A DNA stretch of 64,000 nucleotides, from assembly GCA_023666425.1 (NCBI GenBank), contig JAMPCA010000002.1, positions 62,001-126,000 on the forward strand. Reading direction: 5' to 3'. This stretch comes from Muribaculaceae bacterium (lineage in GTDB: Bacteria > Bacillota > Clostridia > Lachnospirales > Lachnospiraceae). This document shows positions 43,830 to 54,477 of this stretch, piece after piece; positions within the stretch are counted from its first letter, which is position 1, and every line of letters begins with the position of its first letter. A model generated the notes under the pieces. It was not told the origin of the DNA, did no database searches, and saw only the letters and a list, made by a program, of their open reading frames with translations. The position numbers and the translations under genes are program-made.

Positions 43830-45758
43830 CTAATCAAGGATACGGCTCGTCTCCTCAAGAACGTGCTGTACCCGTTCGGTCATCTGGGACACCTTCGACA
43901 TGGAGGCGCGGATATTGTCCCCGTTCTCCGAGGTGCGGTTCGTCCCCTCAATGGTCGCATCAATTGCTTCCAAAAGCTCTTTGATTGTGGAATCGAACCG
44001 CTCCACCACCACATTGACGTCGGAAATTGCGGTGTGGATTCCCTCGTCGTTCTCCCTCGCGCTTCCCACTGACCGCTTGGAGCTCTCCGAGAGATCGCGG
44101 ATATTGGAGGCCACCACTGCAAATCCCCGTCCGGCGTCCCCGGCTCTTGCCGCCTCAATGGAGGCATTCAGCGAGAGCAGATTGATATCTCCCGCAATCT
44201 TCTCCACATCCTTGGTCATCACATTGTATTTCGCCACACTGCTGTTGATGTCGGTCATGGACTCCGTGATCTTCTGGTTCAGATGGTTCAGCTCATTCAT
44301 ATGATCCACAACGTTTTTCATCTCATTGGCATTGCGTGCGCCGGTCTGCTGAATGAAATCCGTCTCCTTCTGTACCGCCGTGATATTCTCCGCCAGCTCC
44401 GCAAATACCTCCATGAGCTCATGGTTCATGCTGGACACCTTATCGTTGACTTCCGCCACCTTCTGGCGCTCTTTTCGAATCTGTTCCATCATGTACTCGT
44501 GACAGTTTTCCTTCTCGTTGAGTCCCTTGGCAAGCGCGATCGCCATCTCCCGGCAGGACTTGTAGCCGCAGGCATGACAGTCGAAATGCCGCTCTGTCTC
44601 TGAGTATTTTCCAAGATCAGCGAATGCCTGCTCGATATCCTTCTCGGACACACTGATGCCCTGTGTCTTCAGGGACTTGTAGCTCCGCAGGAAATCCTCC
44701 ATCCTAAGCTCCGCGTCAAACTGGGCAAACTGTTTGTCCGCACCCTTTTTCGTCTTGTTCTTCTCACGCATCTGATGCGCGTACACCTGCACGTCATGCA
44801 TGATGGAATTCATCTCAAAACGCTGGTAGTTGACGCCCACTGCCGGGCCGCCGTTACAGCCGTTCTCACAGTTTAGGACGTCAAATACATCGGGCAGATA
44901 CCGCTCGTCCTGCTCAAGATATATATCCAGATCGTCGTAGAGCTTCTCCGTGCCCTCGGACGTAATGACCTCAAGCTCCGGCTCGTGGATCAACAGGTTC
45001 TGCATGAGCCCGCCCGGCTTCGGATAAACCGCTCCCTCCAGTCCCTGATACTCGTCAAACTCAAACTCGCTGTAGATTTTGACCTTCGGCAGGGCTACAT
45101 TCTCCTTCTGGAAATATTTCTCAAGCATCTCCATGGTGACGTTGTAGTCGATCACTCCCGTCTCACGAAACTCATCGCTCTTGGCAATGCAGGGAGAGAT
45201 CGCCGCAATCTTGCCCTTAAATCCCAAGTATTTCCGTATGTAAATCGCCAGACACATCATCGGGCTCTGCACCGGCGACATGTGGGGGATCAGCTCCGGC
45301 TTATGCCTCTGCACATAGTTGACAACTGCCGCGCAGGGCTGGGAGATCACCTTGCTCCCCGGATGCGCCTTCAGATAGCGCAGATGAGCCCATGTACAGA
45401 TATCCGCGCCGTAGCCCACATCATAAATCTTCTTCACGCCATGATCCCTGAGCCACTGGAGCGCGTGCCGCCAGTTGCCGTCAAAGGCGATCTTGATGGA
45501 CGGCGCAGCGATCATCGCGACCTCCGCCCCCGACTTTAAGGCCTGCAAAAACTCCTCCAGATCATCCTGATAGCTTCTGGCTCCGTGAGAGCAGGCCCGT
45601 ATGCAGGCGCCGCACTTGATGCACTTGTCATCATCGATGCTGATCCGCAGCTGTCCGCTCTCATCCAGCTGTGCAACATTGGCCTCCGCCGCCGGGCAGG
45701 CACGGACACAGGCATTACAGCCGACACATTTCTCCACATCTACATTGATTATACTCAT
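43830..45758 (-). CDS. Cytoplasmic [FeFe]-hydrogenase-like/chemotaxis-domain fusion protein
   Basis: A 642-residue protein without membrane segments. In order: two 4Fe-4S clusters ([24 protein letters not shown]) in the first 60 residues; an iron-hydrogenase large-subunit domain to about residue 320; a four-cysteine iron-sulfur domain near 395-425 (CHACGYKSC); and a methyl-accepting chemotaxis signalling domain from about 460 with [15 protein letters not shown]. The H-cluster motifs are altered: [11 protein letters not shown] replaces [15 protein letters not shown] replaces MPC..K..E, and [11 protein letters not shown] is kept. A redox or hydrogen sensor feeding chemotaxis is the likely role. 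It has its own promoter. Confidence 0.9.
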   Translation of the reverse strand: MSIINVDVEKCVGCNACVRACPAAEANVAQLDESGQLRISIDDDKCIKCGACIRACSHGARSYQDDLEEFLQALKSGAEVAMIAAPSIKIAFDGNWRHALQWLRDHGVKKIYDVGYGADICTWAHLRYLKAHPGSKVISQPCAAVVNYVQRHKPELIPHMSPVQSPMMCLAIYIRKYLGFKGKIAAISPCIAKSDEFRETGVIDYNVTMEMLEKYFQKENVALPKVKIYSEFEFDEYQGLEGAVYPKPGGLMQNLLIHEPELEVITSEGTEKLYDDLDIYLEQDERYLPDVFDVLNCENGCNGGPAVGVNYQRFEMNSIMHDVQVYAHQMREKNKTKKGADKQFAQFDAELRMEDFLRSYKSLKTQGISVSEKDIEQAFADLGKYSETERHFDCHACGYKSCREMAIALAKGLNEKENCHEYMMEQIRKERQKVAEVNDKVSSMNHELMEVFAELAENITAVQKETDFIQQTGARNANEMKNVVDHMNELNHLNQKITESMTDINSSVAKYNVMTKDVEKIAGDINLLSLNASIEAARAGDAGRGFAVVASNIRDLSESSKRSVGSARENDEGIHTAISDVNVVVERFDSTIKELLEAIDATIEGTNRTSENGDNIRASMSKVSQMTERVQHVLEETSRILD

Positions 45759-45812
45759 CTTCCCCCAGAATCCTTTCTCTAAAAATGTATAATATTGTAT
45801 ACTTTAAACAAA

Positions 45813-45841
45813 ATTTTAACGGTTTTTATGCAAAATGTCAA
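45813..45841 (-). promoter_or_regulatory. Promoter for the hydrogenase-like/chemotaxis gene
   Basis: TTGACA (45836-45841), 17-base spacer, TAAAAT (45813-45818), minus strand, about 55 bases before the ATG and just beyond the polC stop codon. Confidence 0.8.
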
Positions 45842-45846
45842 CAATA

Positions 45847-48800
45847 TTATGCACCAAAATCAAACAGGGACAGCTGATTGGACTCCGGGATATCTCCGAA
45901 CAGACCGAGATCCCCCATCAGCTCGATCACCGTCTTTGATACCTTCGTCCTTTCCCTGAAATCATCCCTGGACAAAAAGGGGCCGTTTTTCGCCGCCTCT
46001 GCAATGGCGACCGCCGCATTATCCCCCAGACCCTCGATGGTATTTAAGGACGGCAGCAGCTTCCCCTCCACAATCTGAAAGCGCTGGGGCGCAGACCTGT
46101 AGATGTCAATGGGCCAAAAGGAAAAGCCCCTTGCATACATCTCCTGCACGATCCGCATATCCTTGTAGGTATCCTGCTCGCGCTTGGAAAGAGAATCCTT
46201 CCTGTTCCTGTAATCCTTAAGATAACTCTCCAGCTTCTCCTTCCCCAGACACATCAGCTCATAGGAAAAGCCTGTGGCGCGGATGGAAAAATAAGCGGCA
46301 TAATAAGCCAGCGGATAAAACACCTTGCAGTAGGCGATGCGCCATGCCATCATCACATAGGCGGCCGCGTGTGCCTTCGGGAACATATACTGGATTTTTT
46401 CGCACGACCAGATGTACCAGTCCGGCACATTGTGCTCTGTCATGTCCTTTTTCCACTCCTCCCACTTATCGCACTTTTTTTTCGCGACCGTGCCCTTCCG
46501 CACCGCCTCCATAATCTTGAAAGACTCCTCCGAATCCATGCCCATGCCGATCAGGTAGGTCATAATATCGTCCCTTGTACAGATGGCCGTGGAGATTGTC
46601 GCCTGCCCGCTTTTGATGAGCTCCTGCGCATTTCCCAGCCACACGTCCGTTCCGTGGGAGAGCCCCGCGATCCGGATCAAATCGGAAAACTCTTTCGGCT
46701 TTGTGTCTATGAGCATCCCCATTGCAAAATCCGTGCCAAACTCCGGGATCCCCAGCGCGCCCAGGGGACAGCCGCCGATATCTTCCGGTTCGATTCCCAG
46801 CGCGCTGGTATTCTGAAACAGGGACATGACCGCCGGATCGTCCAGCGGAATCGTCGTCGGATCCACCCCGGTCAGATCCTGCAGCATTCTTATCATTGTC
46901 GGATCGTCGTGCCCGAGTATGTCAAGCTTTAACAGATTGTGGTCGATGCTGTGGTAGTCAAAATGGGTAGTGACGATATCCACCGTCATATCATTGGCCG
47001 GATGCTGGATTGGCGTGAAGGTATAAATCTGTTCCCCCATCGGCAGCACCACGATTCCCCCCGGATGCTGCCCCGTGGTGCGCCTCACACCCACACAGCC
47101 CTGCACAATCCGGTCAATCTCGCAGTTTCTCTTGTGCTGCCCCCTCTCCTCGTAGTAATTTTTCACATAGCCGTAAGCTGTCTTGTCCGCCAGCGTGCCG
47201 ATGGTACCGGCCTTATAGGTCTGCCCCTCCCCAAAAATCACCTCGGTATATTTATGCGCCTTGCTCTGGTATTCCCCGGAAAAATTCAAATCAATATCCG
47301 GCTCCTTGTTGCCCTTGAATCCTAAGAATGTCTCAAAGGGAATATCAAAGCCCTCCTTGGACAGCGCCTTTCCGCATTTGGGGCATCGCCTGTCCGGCAT
47401 GTCGCAGCCGCCCCTGCCCGCGAAAGACAATACCAGCTCCGAATCAAAATCACTGTACTTGCAGTGCGTACACAGATAATGGGGACGCAGGGGGTTCACC
47501 TCTGTAATACCGGACATGGTCGCGACAAAGGAACTTCCGACCGAGCCCCGGGAGCCCACCAGGTAACCGTCCTCGTTGGACTTCCACACCAGCTTCTGGG
47601 CAATAATATACATCACGGCATAGCCGTTGCTGATAATGGAATTCAGCTCTCTGTCCAGCCGCTCCTGCACGATGGACGGCAGGGGATCCCCGTACATTTT
47701 ATGCGCCTTGCTGTAGCAGATCTCCCGCAGCATCTGGTCGGAATTCTCGATGATGGGCGGGCACTTGTCCGGCCGTACCGGAGAGATTTTCTCACACATA
47801 TCGGCGATCCGGTTCGGATTCGTGATCACGACCTCCTCTGCCTTTGCGCTTCCCAAATAGGAAAACTCCGCGAGCATCTCCTCCGTCGTGCGTAAATACA
47901 GCGGCGCCTGATCGTCGGAGTCGTTGTATCCCCAGCCAGCCATGATGATCCTGCGGTAGATTTCGTCCTCCGGGTCAAGAAAATGCACGTCGCAGGTAGC
48001 CACCACCGGCTTTTTAAACAGTTCTCCCAGCCGCACGATTTTTTTGTTGATTTCCTTTAAATCCTCCTCGGACTTTACCCAGCTGTCCTCATTCCTGATC
48101 AGAAAGCCGTTGTTGCCGAGGGGCTGGATTTCCAGATAATCGTAGAAATCCACCAGCCGGGAAATCTCCTCCTCCGGGCGGTCGTTATAAATCGCCTGAA
48201 AAACCTCCCCCGCCTCGCAGGCCGAGCCGATCAAAAGGCCGTCCCGGTACTTTAGAAACTCACTCTTGGGTATCCTTGGCCTCTTGTGATAATACTTCAA
48301 ATGGGCAAGGGAAACCAGGCGGTACAAATTCGTCCTTCCCTGGTCACAGGCCGCCAGAATGATCGCATGGCAGGTTTTCGCCTTCTGCACATAATCCATG
48401 GATGCACTCTGCAGCTTGTTCACCGCATCCAGCGTCTCTATTCCCCTCTCCCTTAGCATCGCAATAAATTTCACAAATATCTCCGCCGTACAGCCGGCGT
48501 CGTCCACAGCTCTGTGATGGTTTTCCAGAGAGATATTTAACGCCCGCGCCACCGTATCGAGCTTAAAGCGGTTCAGATTGTGCAAAAGCACCCGCGCGAG
48601 CCCCACCGTGTCGATAATGGTGGGTCTGCAGGGTATATTCTGCCGCAGACAGTTCTTTTTGATAAAGCTCATATCAAAATCCGCATTGTGCGCCACCATC
48701 ACACAGCCCTCACAAAAGGCCATAAATTCCGGCAGAACCGCCTCGATTGCCGGAGCGTCCATGACCATGGAATCACTGATACCTGTGAGCTGCTCAATGC

Positions 48801-50373
48801 GGAAGGGAATCGGCGTCCCCGGATTGACGAAGGCAGAAAATTTCTCCGTGATCTTCCCTTTTTGCACCTTCACCGCACCGATTTCAATAATCCGGTTTGT
48901 CTCGGGGCTAAAGCCCGTCGTCTCCAGGTCAAACACCACATAATCCGCGTCCAAAGACTGGTTTTTGCTGTCCGTCACAATGCCCTTTAAGTCGTCTACC
49001 AGATATGCCTCCACTCCATAAATGACCTTGAAATCCTCGCTGCCATCCAGCGCATGGGCCGCATCCGGAAATGCCTGCACATCTCCATGATCCGTGATGG
49101 CGATGGCCTTATGCCCCCATTTTACAGCCCTCTTTACGATATCCTTCACGTCCGACACGCCATCCATATCGCTCATCTTCGTATGGCAGTGCAGCTCCAC
49201 CCGCTTCTCGGCGCTGTTGTCCATCCGGAGTGTCGTGAAATCCCCGGTCTTTTTGATTCCCACTACCGAGCCGATTGTCAGCTCCCCGTCGAATTTGTCA
49301 ATGACCGCCATTCCCTTTACCTTGATAAAGCGACCCTTCGCGAGGTTCCCCAGAAGCTCTTCCACCTCCTCGTTTTTTGCAAAGAGCTTGAACACAATGG
49401 AGTCGGTAAAGTCTGTCAGAGTCACGATCACAATGGTCTTTTCATTGCGGATCTCCCGCTTGTCCACCGAGAGGATCTTCCCCCGCACCGCCACCTCGCC
49501 GATGGGTGCATCGATCTTCTCAATCTCTGTCAGCTCCTCCTCGAAATCCCTGCCATAGATGACATCGGGATTCATGGATTTTTTACTGTTCTCCCTGTCG
49601 AATCTGCGGTGAAATTCTCCCTTTTTCTCATAGGAAGGCTTTTTTTCTGCAATATTTCCTTCACGTTTTGGCACTTTTGCATAATTTTCTTCTGCACGAG
49701 CCCTAGTACCTTTGGTACTTTTTACCACAATATCTTGTGTCCCACCATAATTTTCTGTCGAATTCTGCGCGGCGTTCTCTGCGCGCAGCGCCATTCCTGC
49801 GCGCTCTGAAATGCTATGTACTTCCTGCTCCAGCTGCAGCTTTGCATTTTTTCTGTGTTTACTCTCTTCCGGCTTTTTGTACTTCGTCTGTATGACCAGA
49901 TCCATCCCGCAGCGCTCGCAGACCACCTTCTCCAAAAACTCCACGATCTCCTCACTCCGGTCTCTTGCAATGATCGTCTCGTCCAGTGTCAGTGTCATAT
50001 GTCCCGGCCCGTCGAATTCCATTCCCGCCGTGCGCAGCAGATTGTACTCCAGCACACTGTATGCGTTCAGCTCCTCCAGTATACTGTCAAAGTAGACGTC
50101 CATCAGCGTCTGAATGGTATATTGCCGGGAGAGGGAAAAGCTCTCGATCACCCGCACCCGGATATCCTGCTTCTCAAAAATCTGGCTGCGGATGGCCTCC
50201 TCAAGATCCCAGATCCTGCGCTTTTTGATCAGCCTCGTAGCATGCAAATAAACGCGAATCTGCGTGTGCTCACGATTCGCGCTGATTTTCGTTACCTCAG
50301 TTGTCTCCAAAAGGCTCCCCAGCTCCCCCTCAATACGGAGAGTCGGAAACGCCTCCCTAAACGGCTTTGCCAT
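45847..50373 (-). CDS. polC: DNA polymerase III alpha subunit, PolC type
   Basis: A 1508-residue replicative polymerase of low-GC Gram-positives. It has an N-terminal domain, an OB domain (VRGKILSVDKREIRNEKTIV), a PHP domain (ELHCHTKMSDMDGVSDVKDI) interrupted by the 3'-5' proofreading exonuclease (VVFDLETTGFSPETNRIIEI, MVAHNADFDMSFI, HHRAVDDA), then the C-family polymerase core. The core has GSRGSVGSSFVATM, the zinc-binding CTHCKYSD and CPKCGK region, and the EPDIDLNFSGEYQ active-site Asp pair. It is the last gene of the pyrH-to-polC block, two bases after ispG. Confidence 0.98.
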   Translation of the reverse strand: MAKPFREAFPTLRIEGELGSLLETTEVTKISANREHTQIRVYLHATRLIKKRRIWDLEEAIRSQIFEKQDIRVRVIESFSLSRQYTIQTLMDVYFDSILEELNAYSVLEYNLLRTAGMEFDGPGHMTLTLDETIIARDRSEEIVEFLEKVVCERCGMDLVIQTKYKKPEESKHRKNAKLQLEQEVHSISERAGMALRAENAAQNSTENYGGTQDIVVKSTKGTRARAEENYAKVPKREGNIAEKKPSYEKKGEFHRRFDRENSKKSMNPDVIYGRDFEEELTEIEKIDAPIGEVAVRGKILSVDKREIRNEKTIVIVTLTDFTDSIVFKLFAKNEEVEELLGNLAKGRFIKVKGMAVIDKFDGELTIGSVVGIKKTGDFTTLRMDNSAEKRVELHCHTKMSDMDGVSDVKDIVKRAVKWGHKAIAITDHGDVQAFPDAAHALDGSEDFKVIYGVEAYLVDDLKGIVTDSKNQSLDADYVVFDLETTGFSPETNRIIEIGAVKVQKGKITEKFSAFVNPGTPIPFRIEQLTGISDSMVMDAPAIEAVLPEFMAFCEGCVMVAHNADFDMSFIKKNCLRQNIPCRPTIIDTVGLARVLLHNLNRFKLDTVARALNISLENHHRAVDDAGCTAEIFVKFIAMLRERGIETLDAVNKLQSASMDYVQKAKTCHAIILAACDQGRTNLYRLVSLAHLKYYHKRPRIPKSEFLKYRDGLLIGSACEAGEVFQAIYNDRPEEEISRLVDFYDYLEIQPLGNNGFLIRNEDSWVKSEEDLKEINKKIVRLGELFKKPVVATCDVHFLDPEDEIYRRIIMAGWGYNDSDDQAPLYLRTTEEMLAEFSYLGSAKAEEVVITNPNRIADMCEKISPVRPDKCPPIIENSDQMLREICYSKAHKMYGDPLPSIVQERLDRELNSIISNGYAVMYIIAQKLVWKSNEDGYLVGSRGSVGSSFVATMSGITEVNPLRPHYLCTHCKYSDFDSELVLSFAGRGGCDMPDRRCPKCGKALSKEGFDIPFETFLGFKGNKEPDIDLNFSGEYQSKAHKYTEVIFGEGQTYKAGTIGTLADKTAYGYVKNYYEERGQHKRNCEIDRIVQGCVGVRRTTGQHPGGIVVLPMGEQIYTFTPIQHPANDMTVDIVTTHFDYHSIDHNLLKLDILGHDDPTMIRMLQDLTGVDPTTIPLDDPAVMSLFQNTSALGIEPEDIGGCPLGALGIPEFGTDFAMGMLIDTKPKEFSDLIRIAGLSHGTDVWLGNAQELIKSGQATISTAICTRDDIMTYLIGMGMDSEESFKIMEAVRKGTVAKKKCDKWEEWKKDMTEHNVPDWYIWSCEKIQYMFPKAHAAAYVMMAWRIAYCKVFYPLAYYAAYFSIRATGFSYELMCLGKEKLESYLKDYRNRKDSLSKREQDTYKDMRIVQEMYARGFSFWPIDIYRSAPQRFQIVEGKLLPSLNTIEGLGDNAAVAIAEAAKNGPFLSRDDFRERTKVSKTVIELMGDLGLFGDIPESNQLSLFDFGA

Positions 50374-50375
50374 CT

Positions 50376-51431
50376 CTATTCACCCCAATGCTCCAGTTCA
50401 TAGCGCAGCGCGGGAAGCAGCTCCTCCTCCGGCACCTTCTTCACCACTTCCCCGTGTTTTATGATAAGACCCTCACCTATGCCGCCCGCGATTCCGATGT
50501 CCGCCTCCTTCGCTTCCCCGGGACCGTTCACGACACAGCCCATGACGGCCACCCGGATATCCAGCGGAAATTCAGCAACCATGTCCTCCACCTGATTGGC
50601 GAGACCGATCAGATCTATCTTCGTCCGCCCGCAGGTCGGGCAGGACACGACCTCAATGCCGCTGTTTGAAAGCCCCAGTGTGCGCAGAATGAGCTTTGCC
50701 GCACGAATCTCCTCTATGGGATCGTTCGTGAGGGATACCCGGATCGTATCGCCAATTCCCTGATGCAGAATCAGCCCGATGCCGATTGCGGACTTGATGC
50801 TGCCCCTTAGAACCGTGCCGGCCTCCGTGATGCCCACATGGAGCGGGTGGGCGGTCAGTTTCGCCAGCTGCTCGTGAGCCGCCACGCACATCATCACATC
50901 GGAGGACTTGATGCTGATCACGAGATTGTCATAACCCATATCCTCGATCAGACGTACCTTGTCCATCGCACTCTCCACAAGCCCCGCCGCCGTGACCCCG
51001 TGGTATTTTTCCACAAGCTCCTTCTCCAGAGAACCGCTGTTGACGCCCACGCGGATCGGTACATTCCGCTCCCGCGCCGCCTCCACCACGGCCTGCACCC
51101 GCCCGGTGCTTCCGATATTCCCCGGATTGATGCGGATCTTATCCGCGCCGTGCTCAATGGCGGCAATTGCCAGCCTGTAGTCAAAATGAATATCCGCCAC
51201 CAGCGGGATTGCAATCTGTTTTTTTATCTCCGTCAGGGCGGCGGCCGCCTCCATGGTGGGCACCGCACAGCGTATGATCTCGCAGCCCGCCGCCGCAAGC
51301 CCGTTAATCTGCGCCACCGTCGCCTCCACGTCCTCCGTGGGCGTGTTCGTCATGGACTGAATGGCAATCGGGTGATCCCCTCCAATCACACAGTTTCCAA
51401 TCGTTACCTCTTTCGTCTTATAACGCTCCAT
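50376..51431 (-). CDS. ispG: 4-hydroxy-3-methylbut-2-enyl diphosphate synthase (flavodoxin/ferredoxin)
   Basis: A 351-residue 4Fe-4S enzyme of the methylerythritol phosphate isoprenoid pathway. It opens with RYKTKEVTIGNCVIGGDHPI and carries IRINPGNIGS. The cluster cysteines lie in SCPTCGRTKID and GCVVNGPGEAKEADIGIAGG. With dxr and uppS in the same operon it supplies the lipid carrier for wall synthesis. Confidence 0.97.
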   Translation of the reverse strand: MERYKTKEVTIGNCVIGGDHPIAIQSMTNTPTEDVEATVAQINGLAAAGCEIIRCAVPTMEAAAALTEIKKQIAIPLVADIHFDYRLAIAAIEHGADKIRINPGNIGSTGRVQAVVEAARERNVPIRVGVNSGSLEKELVEKYHGVTAAGLVESAMDKVRLIEDMGYDNLVISIKSSDVMMCVAAHEQLAKLTAHPLHVGITEAGTVLRGSIKSAIGIGLILHQGIGDTIRVSLTNDPIEEIRAAKLILRTLGLSNSGIEVVSCPTCGRTKIDLIGLANQVEDMVAEFPLDIRVAVMGCVVNGPGEAKEADIGIAGGIGEGLIIKHGEVVKKVPEEELLPALRYELEHWGE

Positions 51432-51458
51432 AAGTGCCCCCTGTCCTGCATCCTTTAT

Positions 51459-52505
51459 CTAAATAAACAGCTTCCGAATATCGTTGAACATGACCACAAA
51501 CATGAGCAGAAACAAAAGGCCAAGCCCAATCAGATTGACAACGCCCTCCTTGTTGGGATCCAGACGCTTCCCACGAATGGCCTCCACGATCAGAAACACA
51601 AGCCGTCCTCCGTCCAGCGCCGGAAACGGCAGAAGATTCATCACTCCGAGGTTCGCCGACAAAAGAATCGCCCAGTTTAACATATTGAGCATGGCGTAAT
51701 AATAACCGTCTGTCGTCACCGACTCCGTGTAGGTGTCCCCGATATTTTTTACGATTCCCACCGGCCCGCTCATATCGTTGAAGGAGGCGTTTCCGGTCAC
51801 AAGCATCTTAAGACTCGACAGCGTCGTATAGATCCAGTAACGGATTTCATAAAAGCTATGTTTGAAGCTCTCCCAGACACTGCATTTCTCCCGGGCGGCG
51901 CTGTAGGTAAAGCCATAGAGATAGCGCCCGGATTCCTCGTCGTACTTCGGCTTCAGGGTCGTCGTCTGCTTCTCTCCGTCCCGCAGATAGGTGATTTCCG
52001 CCGTCTCCCCCGCATGAAACAGCGAGTAAGCACTGATCTCCCGGTAAAAATGAATGGACATATTGTTGATCTTTACAATCTCATCCCCGGCCTGCATCTC
52101 TGCCTCATCCGCCGCAAAGCCGTCGATCACGCCGGAGAGCACCGGTCTGTCGTAACCCTCACAGCAGAGAATGATAAAAGCAAAGACAAAGGCCATAATA
52201 AAATTAAAGAAGGGGCCGGCAAAAACCACGCTCATTCTCGCCCAGACCGACTTTTTCCCAAAGGCTCTGTCGTCCTCCGACTCCTCGTCCTCACCCTCCA
52301 TCATGCAGGCGCCGCCGAAGGGAAAGAGCTTGATGGAATATTTCGTCTCCCCCTTCTGCACACCAAAAATCGTGGGGCCAAGCCCCAGACAAAACTCGTT
52401 CACGCGGATTCCGTTGGCCTTCGCCAGCAAAAAATGTCCCAGCTCATGGAATATCACAATGACGCTGAAAATCAAAAAAGCAATAATGAAACTCACTATT
52501 CTCAC
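51459..52505 (-). CDS. rseP: RIP metalloprotease RseP (site-2 protease)
   Basis: A 348-residue intramembrane zinc protease. The N-terminal helix carries HELGH at residues 20-24. A PDZ domain with GDEIVKINNMSIHFYREIS is followed by the second zinc-ligand motif NLLPFPALDGGRLVFL and a final membrane helix. It releases membrane-tethered regulators; the substrate is not shown here. It sits between dxr and ispG, as in many Firmicutes. Confidence 0.95.
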   Translation of the reverse strand: MRIVSFIIAFLIFSVIVIFHELGHFLLAKANGIRVNEFCLGLGPTIFGVQKGETKYSIKLFPFGGACMMEGEDEESEDDRAFGKKSVWARMSVVFAGPFFNFIMAFVFAFIILCCEGYDRPVLSGVIDGFAADEAEMQAGDEIVKINNMSIHFYREISAYSLFHAGETAEITYLRDGEKQTTTLKPKYDEESGRYLYGFTYSAAREKCSVWESFKHSFYEIRYWIYTTLSSLKMLVTGNASFNDMSGPVGIVKNIGDTYTESVTTDGYYYAMLNMLNWAILLSANLGVMNLLPFPALDGGRLVFLIVEAIRGKRLDPNKEGVVNLIGLGLLFLLMFVVMFNDIRKLFI

Positions 52506-52506
52506 T

Positions 52507-53655
52507 TTACCACCTGCCTTCTATGAACTCATAGACCTCCTGCTCCGTCGCCAGTATCTCCTCCACGTCCGGCTCGCTGCGAAATGCAGCGCACGCCATT
52601 GCCTCCCCAATGATCTCCGTGATCGCGGGATAAGGGATTTTTTCCTCCAAAAAAAGCTGCACTGCCCGCTCGTTGGCCGCATTGTAGATGGTGGGCACAT
52701 TTCCACCCCTCTCCATGGCTTCATAGGCCAGTGGCAGCCCCCGGAAAGTGTCGGTATCCGGCCGTTCGAAAGTCAGGCTTCCCAGCGCAAAGAGATCCAG
52801 TCTCTGCCCGCTTAACGGCTTTCTCTTTGGATAATAAAGGGCATACTGGATCGGCAGGCGCATGTCGGGCGTGCCGAGCTGGGCAATCACCGCCGAGTCC
52901 GCATACTCCACCGCCGAGTGGATCACACTCTGGGGATGCACCACCACCTCAATCCGGTCGCGCTCCACGTCAAACAGCCACCGCGCCTCCATCACCTCAA
53001 GCCCCTTGTTGACCAGCGTCGAGGAATCAACCGTAATCTTTTTGCCCATATTCCAGCTCGGATGCCGCAGGGCGTCCTTTACCTGCACCGATGCAAGCTC
53101 CTCTTTGCTCTTTCCCCGAAACGGTCCCCCCGAGGCTGTGAGAAGTATCCTTTGAACCGGATTCTTCTGATTTCCCTGCAGGGACTGAAAAATAGCGCTG
53201 TGCTCGCTGTCCACCGGAAGAATCGAGACCCCGTGGGCGGCCGCCAGCGGCATAATCAAATGCCCGGCCGTCACAAGCGTCTCCTTGTTCGCCAGCGCAA
53301 TGTCCTTCCCCGCCTCAATCGCCGCAATCGTCGGCCGAAGTCCCAGCATTCCGACTATGGCGGTCACCAGAATCTCCGATTCCTCTATGCACGCCACCTC
53401 CAAAAGCCCCTCCATGCCGGAGCATACCGGAATCCCCAGATCTGCCGTGCGAATCCTCAGCTCCGCCGCATCCTTCTCCTCCCACACACTCACAAGCCTC
53501 GGAGAAAAGGCACGCATCTGCTCCTCCAAAAGCGCAATGTTGCGGCCGCAGGCCAGCGCAGCCACGTCAAGATCCCCATTTTCCTTCACCACAGCAAGCG
53601 TCTGTGTGCCTATGGAGCCGGTGGAGCCCAAAATAGCGATTTTTCTTCGTTCCAT
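52507..53655 (-). CDS. dxr: 1-deoxy-D-xylulose 5-phosphate reductoisomerase
   Basis: A 382-residue NADPH enzyme of the methylerythritol phosphate pathway. Nucleotide-binding ILGSTGSIGTQTL lies at residues 8-20. PVDSEHSAIFQSLQG and LTASGGPFRGKSK form the metal/substrate site, and HPSWNMGKKITVDSSTLVNK is also present. Stop codon abuts rseP. Confidence 0.97.
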   Translation of the reverse strand: MERRKIAILGSTGSIGTQTLAVVKENGDLDVAALACGRNIALLEEQMRAFSPRLVSVWEEKDAAELRIRTADLGIPVCSGMEGLLEVACIEESEILVTAIVGMLGLRPTIAAIEAGKDIALANKETLVTAGHLIMPLAAAHGVSILPVDSEHSAIFQSLQGNQKNPVQRILLTASGGPFRGKSKEELASVQVKDALRHPSWNMGKKITVDSSTLVNKGLEVMEARWLFDVERDRIEVVVHPQSVIHSAVEYADSAVIAQLGTPDMRLPIQYALYYPKRKPLSGQRLDLFALGSLTFERPDTDTFRGLPLAYEAMERGGNVPTIYNAANERAVQLFLEEKIPYPAITEIIGEAMACAAFRSEPDVEEILATEQEVYEFIEGRW

Positions 53656-53675
53656 ATCTCCTCCTGTGGACAGCC

Positions 53676-54476
53676 CTAAATCAAATACTTTGCGAGGTAA
53701 AAAAGAATTGGCGCTGTTATAATCATACTGTCAAAACGGTCTAATATTCCTCCATGCCCCGGAATCAGATGTCCGTAATCCTTGACGTCAAAATTCCGCT
53801 TGATGGCGGAGGCCGTCAAATCTCCCACCATGGAGATTGCCGCCGCCACTGCCGCAATCGCCGCCAGAATCCAGACAGTCGCCGCCGTCAGATTCATCTG
53901 CTCCCTGAAAATATAAGCATAGAGAGCTGTCAAAAGCGCCGCTCCCACCACGCCGCCCACCGCGCCCTCCACGGATTTTTTGGGAGAGAGCTTCGGCGAC
54001 ATCTTATGCTTTCCAATCAGCACCCCCACACAGTAGGCGCAGGTATCGCAGCCCCAGGAGCACAAAAACACCAGGAATGCCAGATACAGGCCTCCGGGCA
54101 GCATACGGAGCTGATAGACATAGGACAGCATAACTGCCACATAAAACAGTCCGAAAAAGCTCTCCAGCATCTCCCGGCTGGAATACTTCGGATATGCAAA
54201 CACAAACACAAACATGAGAAGAATCAAAAATGCCATGACAAGCATCATCGTATCCGGCAAAAATCCCCATTCCAGATTCCCGTAATACACAATTGCCGCC
54301 AGATAGCCCAGCTTCGCCAGCAGGCTCTTTTCCATCTCAAACACCCGGTAAAGCTCATACATGCCGATGCAGGAGATCACAAGGGTAGAAAAAAGCAAAA
54401 TCTCGCCGCCTGAAATAATCAAAACCAGCGCAAGCACCACCAGCACGATCCCGCTCAATAATCTCGTCTTAAACAT
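53676..54476 (-). CDS. cdsA: Phosphatidate cytidylyltransferase
   Basis: A 266-residue polytopic enzyme making CDP-diacylglycerol from phosphatidate and CTP. About eight hydrophobic helices precede the family signature DYGHLIPGHGGILDRFDSM near the C-terminus. The ATG at 54476 overlaps the uppS stop region and has GGAGG upstream; the frame extending to 54611 is the antisense-like shadow of uppS and is rejected. Confidence 0.96.
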   Translation of the reverse strand: MFKTRLLSGIVLVVLALVLIISGGEILLFSTLVISCIGMYELYRVFEMEKSLLAKLGYLAAIVYYGNLEWGFLPDTMMLVMAFLILLMFVFVFAYPKYSSREMLESFFGLFYVAVMLSYVYQLRMLPGGLYLAFLVFLCSWGCDTCAYCVGVLIGKHKMSPKLSPKKSVEGAVGGVVGAALLTALYAYIFREQMNLTAATVWILAAIAAVAAAISMVGDLTASAIKRNFDVKDYGHLIPGHGGILDRFDSMIITAPILFYLAKYLI

Positions 54477-54477
54477 T

